Below, in pieces: positions 1 through 15,398 of a DNA stretch of 20,000 bases. Position numbers and translations under genes: made by a program. Below the pieces are notes generated by a model. The model was given only the letters and a program-made list of their open reading frames with translations. It had not been told where the DNA came from and made no database searches. Source of the DNA: Priapulus caudatus (taxonomy: Eukaryota; Priapulida; Priapulimorpha; Priapulimorphida; Priapulidae); the NCBI RefSeq assembly GCF_000485595.1, contig NW_014577646.1, positions 149,863-169,862 on the forward strand, read 5' to 3'. Every line of letters starts with the position of its first letter. Within the stretch, counting starts at the first letter, position 1.

Positions 1-58
<58 letters not shown>
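1..58. repeat. (CG)n then (AG)n microsatellite
   Basis: Pure CG dinucleotides for 14 bases followed by about 42 bases of AG; purine-rich sequence continues to about 118. It is cut by the window edge. Confidence 0.97.
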
Positions 59-60
<2 letters not shown>

Positions 61-1300
61 TATGTGAGGAAGAGAGAAATAGAGAGAGATAGATAGAAAC
101 AGAAAGAAAGAAAAAGAGTGAATAGCCGGAGCAACAAAACGCGAGCGAGACTGATAGGCCTAAAACTGTCAAGAGCAAAACTGAAAAGGGTTGCGAACAG
201 CATTTGCTCGATGCGCGCTATCAATCCGTTTATGATGTCGGTTAATGCTACCTAAGAGCTTTTCCCCGCCGGATAAGTGCCGTTCACAGAGCTATAAACA
301 CTGCCTACAAATACGTCGCTAGCCGAACCAAACATCGGCGTCTCGCTGTGAAGACTCGCGCACACGAAAGCGAAGAGAGTATTTTTTTCATGTAACCTGC
401 CGATCGCTTCCTGCCTTCCTTCCACTCAGTGAACCCGAATGCACACGCGCGCGAAAGTAGGGAAACCTCACAACTTCCGCTTCCCGCGCCAATGAATCAG
501 ACTCAATGAGGTATTACACACGCCGCTGGTGACAGCCGCAGCCGGGACAATGTCGTGCAAACCTACGTTTGATTTTCGGCCTGACCGTCCCGTCCCCCCG
601 CCGCCGATGTCGCCCGCCCATTCTCTCGCGCGTTCTCACGTCATCGCGCGAGAGCGTCCATGCACTGAAGATAGACCATCCCGTGCGCGGGACGCACATC
701 GAAACCAAGGACACGCGACCAGCTCTGTTCGACGGGACCCCTGCTCCGCCGGGGATTCTCCGTCCCTCTTCGATGACATCAACGCCCTGCTGTTCATCGC
801 TGGTGATATAAATAACGCGATACAGCGACGGCTCGGCGCGATACGCAGCCGAGAGCGGGTGCGGCTCGCCTGAAACTAGCTCTAGAAGTATAGCGCCTTT
901 CGCTCCGCCACAAGCGGCCTATGGCGGACCAAAAGGCTGTGGTTCTAGTGCTAACCTGAAAGACCCTGGCCGCCGACGCTTACGACTCTCTCTGAGCTCA
1001 CTTCGCACGGGCGATTAGACGCCAATCAGCGGTGACGCGGCGCGGGCGCCACAGAGACGATGCTCGCGCGCGAGGGTCGCGGAAGAAGACTTCACGAGGA
1101 GGAAGGCTTCAACTAATCGACTCCTCGCGATCGCGTTATAAGCCGTCCAGAAATGGAGAAAATTTTTACTCGTCTACTCGAACGGGGATAGTCGGCGGAG
1201 CGTTGCCATGGTCACGCGCCGAACTCTTGCCTGATGTAACGTCACCACGTTTGTTAACACTGCCGTATCCAATCGACTCTAATAAAATTGTCTACCTCAT
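59..1300. other. CpG-rich sequence, no gene identified
   Basis: Non-repetitive and rich in CpG, particularly 440-1250. Overlapping open frames on both strands (529-873, 569-811, 1032-1316 plus; 514-714 minus) show no domain, no clear codon signal and no homologue I recognise. It could be a CpG-rich regulatory region or the 5' end of a gene to the left. Confidence 0.4.
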
Positions 1301-1394
1301 CCTAGCACCACTTTGATGTATACCTACTGCCCTCTGTTTACCTCCCCCCTAGCACCGCTATAACGTATCTACTTCCCTCTGTCTTCCGTAAACT
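1301..1394. repeat. Degenerate 47-bp tandem repeat
   Basis: Two imperfect copies starting at 1301 and 1348, each of the form CCTAGCACCRCT...CTACTKCCCTCTGT. Weaker echoes (AGCACCGCTATCC near 1560) suggest a longer, decayed array to about 1600. Confidence 0.5.
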
Positions 1395-2210
1395 GCACGG
1401 TACCACTATTATCATTCTGAGTCTAATGCTACACGTCTATACCTCCCCATAGAACCACAACCCTGCATCAAACGGCCTCTGAAAACCTTCCCGTCGTGCC
1501 AGTATCATGCATAACCGTATATCAAATGGCTCTCTGTAGAGAATTTTATAAACTCCCAACAGCACCGCTATCCTAAAACTAAACCCATGTGACTAGCTAA
1601 CTCGCCCAGACCCATCACGCTCTACTTAATGTCACTATGTAACGAATTTATTAGCTTTATATAAATTCTGAGCCGTTACATTTATAGCACTATGTCAGCC
1701 TGCAAGGAATGGCAAAAAATGTTTATGCCAATCCACCGATCTAGTAATGACATCCTAATTCGTTCCACTACAAACAAGAAACCATTTGTGGATCGCCAGC
1801 AGAGTGGAGTGAGATTGGTGTGATTGCGATTATGATAAATTGCTCATTGCACTAATGAAGATCATCAGACATTTACGATGGCCTTAAAATCCCGACTTTT
1901 CAAAAGTAACACGTCCTACTCAACTCCATACCCCCTACCATAGCGTTAACATTGACCAAAACCAAAACTATAAAACTAAACATAGCGGCCCTATAACACT
2001 AACTTTAACCCTAATCCGACCCTCATCACACATATTACATCTCTAATCGACTTTGCGTATCACTGTATACTGAGACTACACGGCACAGAGACTAGAACCA
2101 CGAGTACACAACACTAGTACATTCTACGTCTTCAGTGATCTTATGGGAGCCGTCATAGACAGAACAGAGACTAATTAGTCACAAAAACACCAAAGAAACA
2201 TCGTTGCTGG
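1395..2210. other. Intergenic sequence, nothing identified
   Basis: Moderately AT-rich, with frequent stops in all frames. I see no exon, repeat boundary or RNA gene in it. Confidence 0.5.
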
Positions 2211-2215
2211 AGAAG

Positions 2216-2334
2216 TGGGAGGGAGAGTGAGAGATGGGGGTAGAGAAAGAAAGTTAGAGAGAGAGGGGGAGGAGGAGGGGGAGGAGGAGGAGGAGGAAGA
2301 GGAGGAGGAGGAGGAGCAGCAGCAGCAGCAGCAG
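2216..2334. repeat. GA/GGA microsatellite ending in (CAG)6
   Basis: Purine tract of GAGA and GGA units (2216-2316) passing directly into six CAG triplets (2317-2334). Poly-serine and poly-cysteine frames here are translations of this repeat, not proteins. Confidence 0.95.
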
Positions 2335-4012
2335 ACACTCTTCTCTAAGATGGCGATGCGGCAGAGACGGCAACAAGATGTTGCCTCACTGTAATCACTG
2401 AAACTATCGAATTGCTGCGACGCGTTGTACCGGGGCAACGACAGCAGATTCACAGATCCGATGACAACAAGCAGCAGCGCGCCGCAATTCCTCGAACATT
2501 CTCGGCAATACGACGAGAGAACGAGAGAGAGAAAGAGGGACAGCGAAAAAAAAAGCGCGGATCAAATCGAAGCTGTGATAGATTAAACAGTTTCAGTGGG
2601 CTGGCACGTGGAGAGGAATCCAGAAGCCACATGCGACAGCAGGCAGGCAGCCAGGCCGTCACAGCGCTGGTGCAGGGCGCGGGGGGAGGGGGGATGTGAG
2701 TGCTGCATCAGCAACATGTATCAGCCACCGCCCTCCTCCTCCTCCTCGTCGCATGTAACCACTGCGGTTAAAGTACGCGCTGGTCACGCACTGATTGGTA
2801 CTTAGCGAACAAGGTTCGCCTCTCTTTTATGTGCAAAATAATCTTACGGATTAAAATTAATTTAACAGATTCCGGAATTTAGTAGATAGAAATTAATAGA
2901 TTACGACTAAGTGCATCATTCGTTATACTTTCTGGCACTTTTCCAGGCATTCTCCAACGAGTACGATATATTATACAGATAATGTTTTGTCGTTCGATGA
3001 AAATGTCAAACGGCTTTGGCTCTTCATATTTTAACCGTCTTACAGAATTTCACATCGATCTGAGCTCAGGAATACTTCTTGTGTGTGAAGACTGAAGAGT
3101 ACTTGGTTTTTACGCCAAAATATCGCAACAAAAACGTTTACTTCACGACACGCATGCATGCAGCCAAGTTATTTTAACGACATATACATAGCTATAAGCG
3201 CCGTATCACGCTCGCGTTAACGAACCTAGCTGGAGCTACACTAATTGCGTAACACTGACTTCTCCATCAAACGTAACATACTTAGAATCTCGTATGGTTT
3301 CCTGCAATGTTGCGTTTCGCATATTTAGTGTGATTTTTTTAAGTCTATTACAAATTACATGATGCTCACTCACTACACGGTAAGTGTCGTGTCTACACAA
3401 ACATTCAAGAGGTCTAGTCTCGCTACTACTCTTCTTGCCCTTTTCTACCCCTTTCCTATATGCACTCTCATGCCACGCACCATCTATCTATCTCACCCCT
3501 TCTCTCTCAATCCATCTCGTTCTCGCTCCGTCCATTTTCGGTCAGAGATTATCGCAACGACAAATTACTGGATGGCACGTGACCCATCTTCATAATTATA
3601 TCCCAACGCCAGATGGAATATGTAAAGCACCGCGCAGTCTTCGACTCTGTCTCAGTCTCCGCATGCATTCAGCGATGTTTACTCCCTCTCGCCCATCTCG
3701 TTCCGCAGAACAGCAGCAAAACAACCGCGCGATTGTTTAAATTTCATATCCTTGAAATATTCGTAATTAGCTTAATTACAGCAGAGACGATCATGCGCGC
3801 AACAGCAGATGACAATACATAGCCTAATGGTTTCGCGTGACAGCCCTGGCACCGCTACAGCATATACGGACCAGCTTTGTTTACATGTTTATGCACGCTA
3901 TACCTGAATTATGCGCTGCACAATGATTTTCAGTAATCATGAAACAATAAACATCGGTACATTTGCGAGGCTTAGATTTGACAGACTGCAGGAAACAACC
4001 GGCATAATTAGA
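2335..4012. other. Intergenic sequence, nothing identified
   Basis: CpG-rich with short purine tracts to about 2700 (GGGGGGAGGGGGG near 2680, CTCCTC near 2735), then ordinary AT-rich DNA. The frames at 3359-3740 are pyrimidine-rich low complexity. No exon or repeat structure recognised. Confidence 0.45.
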
Positions 4013-4075
4013 AACGCACACATGCACACACTCAGATATACACACGCATGTACACACGTGCTCTCACACTCGCAT
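4013..4075. repeat. Imperfect CA microsatellite
   Basis: ACAC/GCAC-rich stretch interrupted by ATG and CTC, on the plus strand. Confidence 0.8.
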
Positions 4076-4539
4076 GGGCACCATGAGGGCAGGCAGTAAA
4101 CAAAATACGTCTCCAAACACGCCTCACCATTGTCTTTCCCAGCATGCATTCCTAGTACACCTACAGATCATGCGCTCATATAAAATACTATCTGCCTCAA
4201 CATGTACACCTACACTGGTTTTTTCATGTAATGCAATTCCGCGGACCGTCCCAACGCGAGTCATTGAAGGTTCGAGATAACCCAAGTCACTTATACGTCT
4301 GCAAAGAGAATTTAGCGAGTTCGCTGCCAGCAAGATTAGCTGAAGCCCCTCCGAGGCAGCGCCTCTGTGCGCACGCCATATTGTATCACGATGCAATCAA
4401 GTAAAAAAAAAATAGCTGGTCTTGCGAGGCTGCCCAAGCAGTTAAGAGCGCGCCGCTTGAGTACGCGATTTCGTGATGACGTTTACCCCGACAGAAGTCA
4501 ACACGTGAACACGTTTATCTCGTCAACGACAGCAAAAAA

Positions 4540-4766
4540 ACACATACACACACGCACGCACACACGCACGCGCACGCGCACACGCACACGGACACACACA
4601 CGCACGCACACGCAACGCGCACGCGCACACACATGCAGGCCCACACACCGGCCACGGCGCACATTCGCGACGCAAGCGTTACAGCACAAGCCACTGGACA
4701 ACGTCACACCCGCGCACGACGCCGCAGCGCTAACGCGCACGCGCACGGCGCACACACACTACCTTA

Positions 4767-4797
<31 letters not shown>

Positions 4798-4801
4798 CAC
4801 C
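4540..4801. repeat. CA/CG-rich microsatellite cluster
   Basis: Two CA-rich blocks (4540-4635 with many ACGC units, 4744-4801 with a nearly pure CA run from 4774) around a CpG-rich unique stretch. The long frame across it (4367-4930) is His/Thr/Arg low complexity and not a credible protein. Confidence 0.9.
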
Positions 4802-4809
4802 AACACACC

Positions 4810-5340
4810 AAACTTTCACTTCTTCACAGCACAACCCCCACACGCGCAACACATCTCTCTCTCGCCCCACCCACACCACGCGCATAACGCAAACACGAAC
4901 ATCGACCCGAAACGATCGGCCGGCTCCTAATTTCATCGCTCGCAACCGTTTCACGAAACGAATCTTCTCGCGAACATTTTTCGAAAACTCGCGCATTCGA
5001 ATTGGCGTGCGGGCCAGCGAGCGCGCGCGGGCGTCTCGTCGCATTTCTCTAGATCTTCCGTGATCGCGAGACATCGCGAGACGGGATTCATCGCCGTGTA
5101 ATTGTTCGCTCTCTCCTGCCTCTGGCTCTGCTCTCACGGCCTGGCCCGTCGCCCACAGCCGATCGGCACTAAAGCGAGCAGGACGTCGATGAATTAATTC
5201 AAATTTGAATTACTCGCATTATTTCACCTGCTTATGCGCGGCGTGCTGCCACGGCTGATCCGGCTCGGCGTTAATGAGTAGTAAAAACCGGCAGCGGAGC
5301 GTAAAACTGCGCATAATAGGAGCTAACGAGGCGACGCTTG
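4810..5340. other. CpG-rich unique sequence, no gene identified
   Basis: GC- and CpG-rich, with several GCGAGA/TCTCGC motifs around 4970-5090 and a perfect 16-bp AT palindrome, AATTCAAATTTGAATT, at 5196-5211. No exon recognised. Confidence 0.45.
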
Positions 5341-5345
5341 CTGGC

Positions 5346-5700
5346 GGAGAGAGGCAGAGAGAAAGGTAAGAGAGAGGGAGTAAAGAAAGAAAGTGAAAGA
5401 GAGAGAAAGAAGAAAGAGGAAGACAGAAACATAGATAGGAGAAGGAGAGAGAGAAAAAAAAAAGAGAGAGAGAGAGGTAGATACCAAGACAGGCAAGAGA
5501 GAGAGAGAGAAAGAGAGAGAAAAGAGAGAGAGAGAGAGAGAGAGACAGAGACCTAGAGAGAGAGAAAAATGGAGAGAGAGAAAGAAAGACAAGAGAAAGA
5601 GAGAGAGACCGAAACACAGAGAGGAAGAGACAGAGAGACAGACAGACAGACGGAGACCGAGACAGCGATAGAGAAAGAGAAAGAGACAGCGAGAGACGAT
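5346..5700. repeat. Long GA-rich purine tract
   Basis: About 350 bases almost entirely of G and A on the plus strand: GAGAGA, GAAA and CAGA units with rare interruptions. The poly-Ser/Leu minus-strand frames over it are repeat translations. Confidence 0.95.
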
Positions 5701-5989
5701 AGGAAGAGAGAGGCAAAGACATAAAAAGAAACTGCGACGGAGACGAGAGAAAGCAGCGCATGCAGGCGAAGGGAGCAAGAGGAGGAGGAGATACAAGAAG
5801 CCCAGTTAATGACTGCACGCACCTGTCAACGTCGGCTGTCGCGACGGTAAAGATGCAAAGGCATGCGCCACTCATCCCAGATGAATGCACGAGAGAGCAA
5901 GACTGTTGACGAGTTCCGCCATACTTCTAAAGAATCGCGCAATGACAACATCCGCGGCTCATGGGTACTTATATACCGGTGATGAAAAA

Positions 5990-6312
5990 GGTAACGACGC
6001 CGATGAAGACAACGACGAGGACAAAGACAACGACGACGATGACAACAAAGACAATGACACCAACGACGACGATGACAACAAAGACAATGACACCAACGAC
6101 GACGATGACAACAGCAATGACGAGGATGAAGACATTGATGATGAGGACAATGATCTCGACGACGACGACAACTACGGCGACAACAACGAGGAAAACAATG
6201 ACGATGACGACAACAACAGTGGCAACAACGACGATGACAACAACGACGACGACAGCGAGCATGACTAAGGCAACGAGAACGACAACGATGACATTGATAA
6301 CGACGACGACGA
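5990..6312. repeat. GAC/AAC trinucleotide repeat with 33-bp tandem units
   Basis: Trinucleotide-period sequence built of GAC, GAT, AAC and AAG. Inside it, a 33-bp unit starting at 6029 is repeated identically at 6062 and partly from 6095. The plus frame 5885-6268 reads Asp/Asn-rich (NDDDDNKDNDT per unit), but all three plus frames are open here, as expected of a repeat. Confidence 0.9.
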
Positions 6313-6960
6313 ATTGTTAGTTGTCGGCACTGTTTAATCGTCTCATTCGATCCAGACACGAGCGCGCGCGCGCGAGCGCCGTCACCGCCCGCTGTTACCC
6401 GCAGGTCTCTGCATTGGAGACCTCGTGAACAAAATCTTGCCAATTACCTTCCAATTTATTTGTGCATGAAAATGAGCGCTCTCGCTTAAAGCGAGCGTAA
6501 TGCGATTACAGGCGGCCGCTCTGCCATGAACGCGCCACGCGAACGGACCCTCGGTCCCCTGCCACCCACAACACTTCTCCCAACACTGCCATTGCCGCCA
6601 CCGCTGTTAATCCCATCTGTTAACTACCCTATCACTGCTGCCATCACCACCAACACCAGTCAACTACCAACAGCACCACAACCACCCCGCGCATCTACTA
6701 ATTTGCGTCGACGTATCCATGGTGTCGCATGAACAGTGGATGTTTTTGGTTTATGAACTAACAAATCCGTACGGATTAGTCCTCAAACTCGGGAAATCCA
6801 AACCCTGCGACCTCGTCACGTGCTGAATAATTAACACGCAGCGTTGCATAGTTATCGCTCCATCGGTCGAGATATCAACGGAAATCACGAGGCGATGGGC
6901 AGAGTCAGAGTGCGGCCAACTTATCCTCGTGGTCCCTCCCCTTCTCTCTCTCCTCCTCAC
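6313..6960. other. Intergenic sequence, no gene identified
   Basis: Contains a short GCGCGC run near 6361, an imperfect CAC/CCA-rich stretch at 6550-6690, and otherwise unique sequence. No exon found that would follow the candidate exon at 6961-7055. Confidence 0.4.
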
Positions 6961-7055
6961 CTTGAGGGCTGTTGATGTAGATCATATGGTACTTGAACCC
7001 AATGCGCTCCAACAAGCCCCACGAGTGCACGAAGCAACAGCGCCGCCAGAACATT
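6961..7055 (-). CDS. Candidate exon, product not recognised
   Basis: On the minus strand an ATG at 7055 (A at -3) opens a frame reading MFWRRCCFVHSWGLLERIGF then KYHMIYINSPQ, followed by the donor-like G|GTGAGG at 6960. The frame has strongly GC-rich third positions and varied, non-repetitive residues, unlike the repeat-derived frames around it. It stays open upstream for about 12 codons beyond the ATG before a stop, and no convincing acceptor is seen, so it would be a first exon. I do not recognise the protein and find no partner exon to the left. A shifted frame (…NNVLAALLLRALVGLVGAHW…) and a plus-strand frame are also open, so the strand and frame are inferred. Confidence 0.4.
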
Positions 7056-7060
7056 ATTCT

Positions 7061-7836
7061 TGCTCTCCCCGTATATTGGTGAGGTGATGGGATGAATCCA
7101 TCAGATCACTGCACGCACAGTTGCACCCGCATTAGCAATAGTTAGTTTTGATATCCACGCAGTCCTTAATAGATGGACACTACTGCAGGTCTGCCGTCTA
7201 CTCAAGCCAATGCCAGAGATTTTAATAGAACACAGCTAGTGCTATTTTTGCATTTACGCAGACCTATGCTATAGGTTTGAATGGATGACAACAAACACGG
7301 TTTTGGTTTCTAGCCGTACCGTCTTGACATTTACCCAAACTAATACAAAAGTTTCAATGTAATGTAAGCACTGACGAACTAACATGTGCTGTCTCATACT
7401 GCTGGTGTTACATTAACATAAGATCACTCTAGTTCTCCTTTCCAAAGAAGAACTCCACATTCTTATTTAATACTGCTAGCATTCCAACCAAACCATGGGT
7501 CATAATTCTATTTGTATTTATGTTGTGTGCTTTATAAGAACTATTCGAATAAGAGAACCTTGCCAACACAGTGATTTCTACACTTACATGCGGGCAAAAG
7601 CTGCTGCCGTTTTGCTAGAACAGCAGTTTTCCATAGCACCCTACCTCTGCCCTGACACACGAAGTCTACAACACTCACTCTAGTGACTAGTCAGTGGGCA
7701 ACAAAGAACTCGAGTGAAATCAAAAACATGCTCAGAGGATCAACAACCACACTTCAAACGCAACTGCAAGCAAACGAAAACGTGGTAGAATTTCACTTGC
7801 GCGGAACCCTGGACTGCACGTGGCATGGATCAATTT
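7061..7836. other. Intergenic sequence, nothing identified
   Basis: Ordinary AT-rich DNA without recognisable exon or repeat boundary. The short frames at 7495-7683 and 7683-7994 show no domain. Confidence 0.4.
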
Positions 7837-7837
7837 C

Positions 7838-8155
7838 AGGGGTCGAAATAAGCGATGGTCCGATGGTCCGGGGCCATCAAATAATCAGGAGGACCATCAG
7901 ATTTTCAAAGTCAATGGTCCGACGGACCGGACCGTTATGGGTTCAACTAAATTCTACTGAAACAACTTTATTAACCAATATACTATTAAAGTGAATAAAC
8001 AATTACTGTATCGTTTATCACCATGTAAAATCGCTTTCTTACGCTTGCACGCCGCATTACTTTTAGAGAACAATTTGAAATTTAGGAGGACCATCTAAAA
8101 TTTAGGAGGACCATCTAAATTTCAAACTAGATGGTCCTGTGGACCATCTCTTTTT
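7838..8155. mobile_element. Short dispersed element with CGAAATAAGC start and GGTCC palindromes
   Basis: Starts GGTCGAAATAAGCGATGGTC with repeated ATGGTCC/GGACCAT words, and ends in GATGGTCCTGTGGACCATC followed by a T run. Inside, a 20-bp unit (ATTTAGGAGGACCATCTAAA) is repeated at 8080 and 8100 and flanked by a TTGAAATTTAG / CTAAATTTCAA inverted pair. Start and end resemble the element at 19381-20000, which suggests one family. It shows no transposase. Boundaries are approximate. Confidence 0.55.
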
Positions 8156-8159
8156 TTCT

Positions 8160-8715
8160 CCTTAACTTTACACCTGAATTTGATCCATTAGTTATAACAA
8201 CTGCATTGCCGGCCCTCCTAACCGAGACAAGATCATGCACGGGTGGTTGCCGCTATACTGTCCCAGCATTTGAGTCCTCACAAACAATGCGCCAGCGAGC
8301 ACCAAAACACATGGCCGCCGACTTAGCCAGCTCAATGGCAGACTCGATCCCACGTTCACATAAGTGCAGCGGAAGATGGCCAGCATTCGTGAGGAGGGAG
8401 TATTCTCACGGGAGGCATGAATGTTATTTCGCCAATGCAGGTTTCGCACCATTTAGCTCTCGTAAACACCGAATCTCTTATTAAGGTGCGTTCGGTCTGG
8501 CAGTTAAACAGCAGCAATAATGCCATTAGCATTACAATATACTGCCGAAAAGTGCTAGGTAATGCGACGCCAGGCAAAACCCGTGACAATATATGCACGA
8601 AGAATGCGTTTAGCATTAAACTTTATGGCCAAGTATAAATTTATAACAAATATGGAAGTGCACAAATTAATAAAATAAATTGGCTAATGGTCACAGACGG
8701 TACACCTGAGAAGTT
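8160..8715. other. Region downstream of POLR2G, nothing identified
   Basis: Unique sequence; overlapping frames at 8131-8638 on both strands show no domain. No splice-flanked exon recognised. Confidence 0.4.
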
Positions 8716-8716
8716 A

Positions 8717-8722
8717 TTTAAT
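8717..8722 (-). terminator. Possible polyadenylation signal ATTAAA for POLR2G
   Basis: ATTAAA on the minus strand, downstream of all candidate stop codons of POLR2G. I saw no AATAAA on this strand between it and 9176. It is a common variant hexamer and could occur by chance in this AT-rich stretch. Confidence 0.3.
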
Positions 8723-8752
8723 AATGTATTGCTCATGTGGCTATAACCTAAA

Positions 8753-8781
8753 TCAGTTTGAAAGTTGTAAACTACCTAGAC
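8753..8781 (-). CDS. POLR2G: POLR2G possible last exon, option B (GLGSLQLSN, stop)
   Basis: An AG at 8783-8782, after a modest pyrimidine stretch, opens a phase-compatible exon reading GLGSLQLSN-stop. It keeps the conserved leucine after YLG, gives a 466-nt intron like its neighbours, and lies 30 bases before an ATTAAA sequence. The protein would be five residues longer than the human one. Confidence 0.3.
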
Positions 8782-9175
8782 CTACATTTCTTGAAAGAAT
8801 CCCTATGATTTTTTAAACCGCGGCAATTTTCAGAATTACTGCATAGTGCTGTCACCTAGTGGGCACATCCACGATGAATAATCAAATACTCACGGGACCA
8901 GTATCACCAAGGGAAGCAGCATTTCCACAGCAGTTGTGCAATGATAACTGCAGTCCTATCACAAATCTCTACATAGTGTCTAACAGCAGATTTACTTGAT
9001 GGGGAGTTTGCTGATGGGAACATTTGCTTCACTTCTAACTAAGTACTGGTTAACCTAATGCATCACCGAACACAAATATCAGAGTAACTGACTTATCAGC
9101 ATATGCGACTACTATATGTAATGACTGCGTAAATAATGGCAGTAGACTGCATATAAAAACAAGCTGTTGTGCATT

Positions 9176-9189
9176 TTAGGTAGAAAAAC
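9176..9189 (-). CDS. POLR2G: POLR2G possible last exon, option A (GFST, stop)
   Basis: Downstream of exon 7 an AG at 9191-9190 could be spliced to the 9247 donor. It completes the glycine codon and reads F-S-T-stop. Total length would be exactly 172 residues, as in human RPB7, but the residues differ from the usual LVS and the intron would be only 58 nt, far shorter than the others in this gene. Confidence 0.35.
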
Positions 9190-9247
9190 CTATACATTTG
9201 CATGACAGAAACGACACAGCAATCTAACATTCAGACTTTCTACTTAC

Positions 9248-15080
<5,833 letters not shown>

Positions 15081-15317
15081 AGCGCCGCTCTGATCATACA
15101 AGAAAACACAAGAGCATTATTTACCTGTCACAACAACTTCATTATGGTTTATTCTCTAACGATATATACTTCAATAAAATAGAGGAATACATTTGCATAA
15201 AATGCAATTTTGTATAATTTAATAAATAGCTCATTAACATATCTTTTATCTTCTTGGATTGTGACCTACACAATTTATTACACGCTAATAAAATCCCGTG
15301 AAATGTACGAATTAAAC
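15081..15317. promoter_or_regulatory. Shared POLR2G/MRPL49 bidirectional promoter interval
   Basis: These 237 bp separate the two divergent start codons, so they must contain both 5' UTRs and the core promoters unless a 5' UTR is spliced from further away. The sequence is AT-rich with almost no CpG, unlike the CpG-island promoters common for vertebrate housekeeping pairs. I saw no convincing NRF1 or YY1 motif. TATA-like strings such as TATATA near 15163 and TATAAT near 15212 are not distinctive in this composition. Confidence 0.7.
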
Positions 15318-15398
15318 ATGGCTGCGCTCACACTTTACTCATGTCGATCCGTTATTCCACATATAAAACGCGTAGCAAGCGCTTCATACAATTCTCTG
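15318..15398 (+). CDS. MRPL49: MRPL49 exon 1 (mitochondrial presequence)
   Basis: Encodes 27 residues, MAALTLYSCRSVIPHIKRVA then SASYNSL: no acidic residues, with spaced Arg/Lys and Ser, as expected for a mitochondrial targeting sequence. It ends in phase 0 at CTG|GTTAGC, compatible with exon 2. The donor has T at +3, like the one after POLR2G exon 2. An earlier phase-0 GT at 15372 (GTAGCA) fits a donor less well. The ATG is 237 bp from the POLR2G start. Chosen by position, character and phase; no transcript evidence. Confidence 0.7.

Noticed and set aside
529-873. 114-residue frame in CpG-rich DNA
   Set aside because: GC-rich DNA has few stops; overlapping frames on both strands are equally open and I recognise nothing in it.
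920-955. ATG in good context reading MADQKAVVLVLT-stop, resembling a dynein light chain start
   Set aside because: Only a few residues are similar, there is an early in-frame stop and no convincing donor; likely chance.
4367-4930. 187-residue plus-strand frame rich in His, Thr and Arg
   Set aside because: It runs through two CA/CG microsatellite blocks; composition explains the lack of stops.
5219-5890. Long minus-strand frames (223, 157 and 89 residues) rich in Ser and Leu
   Set aside because: They are translations of the GA-rich purine tract; several frames are open at once and none has a non-repetitive core.
5885-6268. Asp/Asn-rich 127-residue plus-strand frame
   Set aside because: It covers a trinucleotide repeat in which all three plus frames are open; no splice signals or homologous domain.
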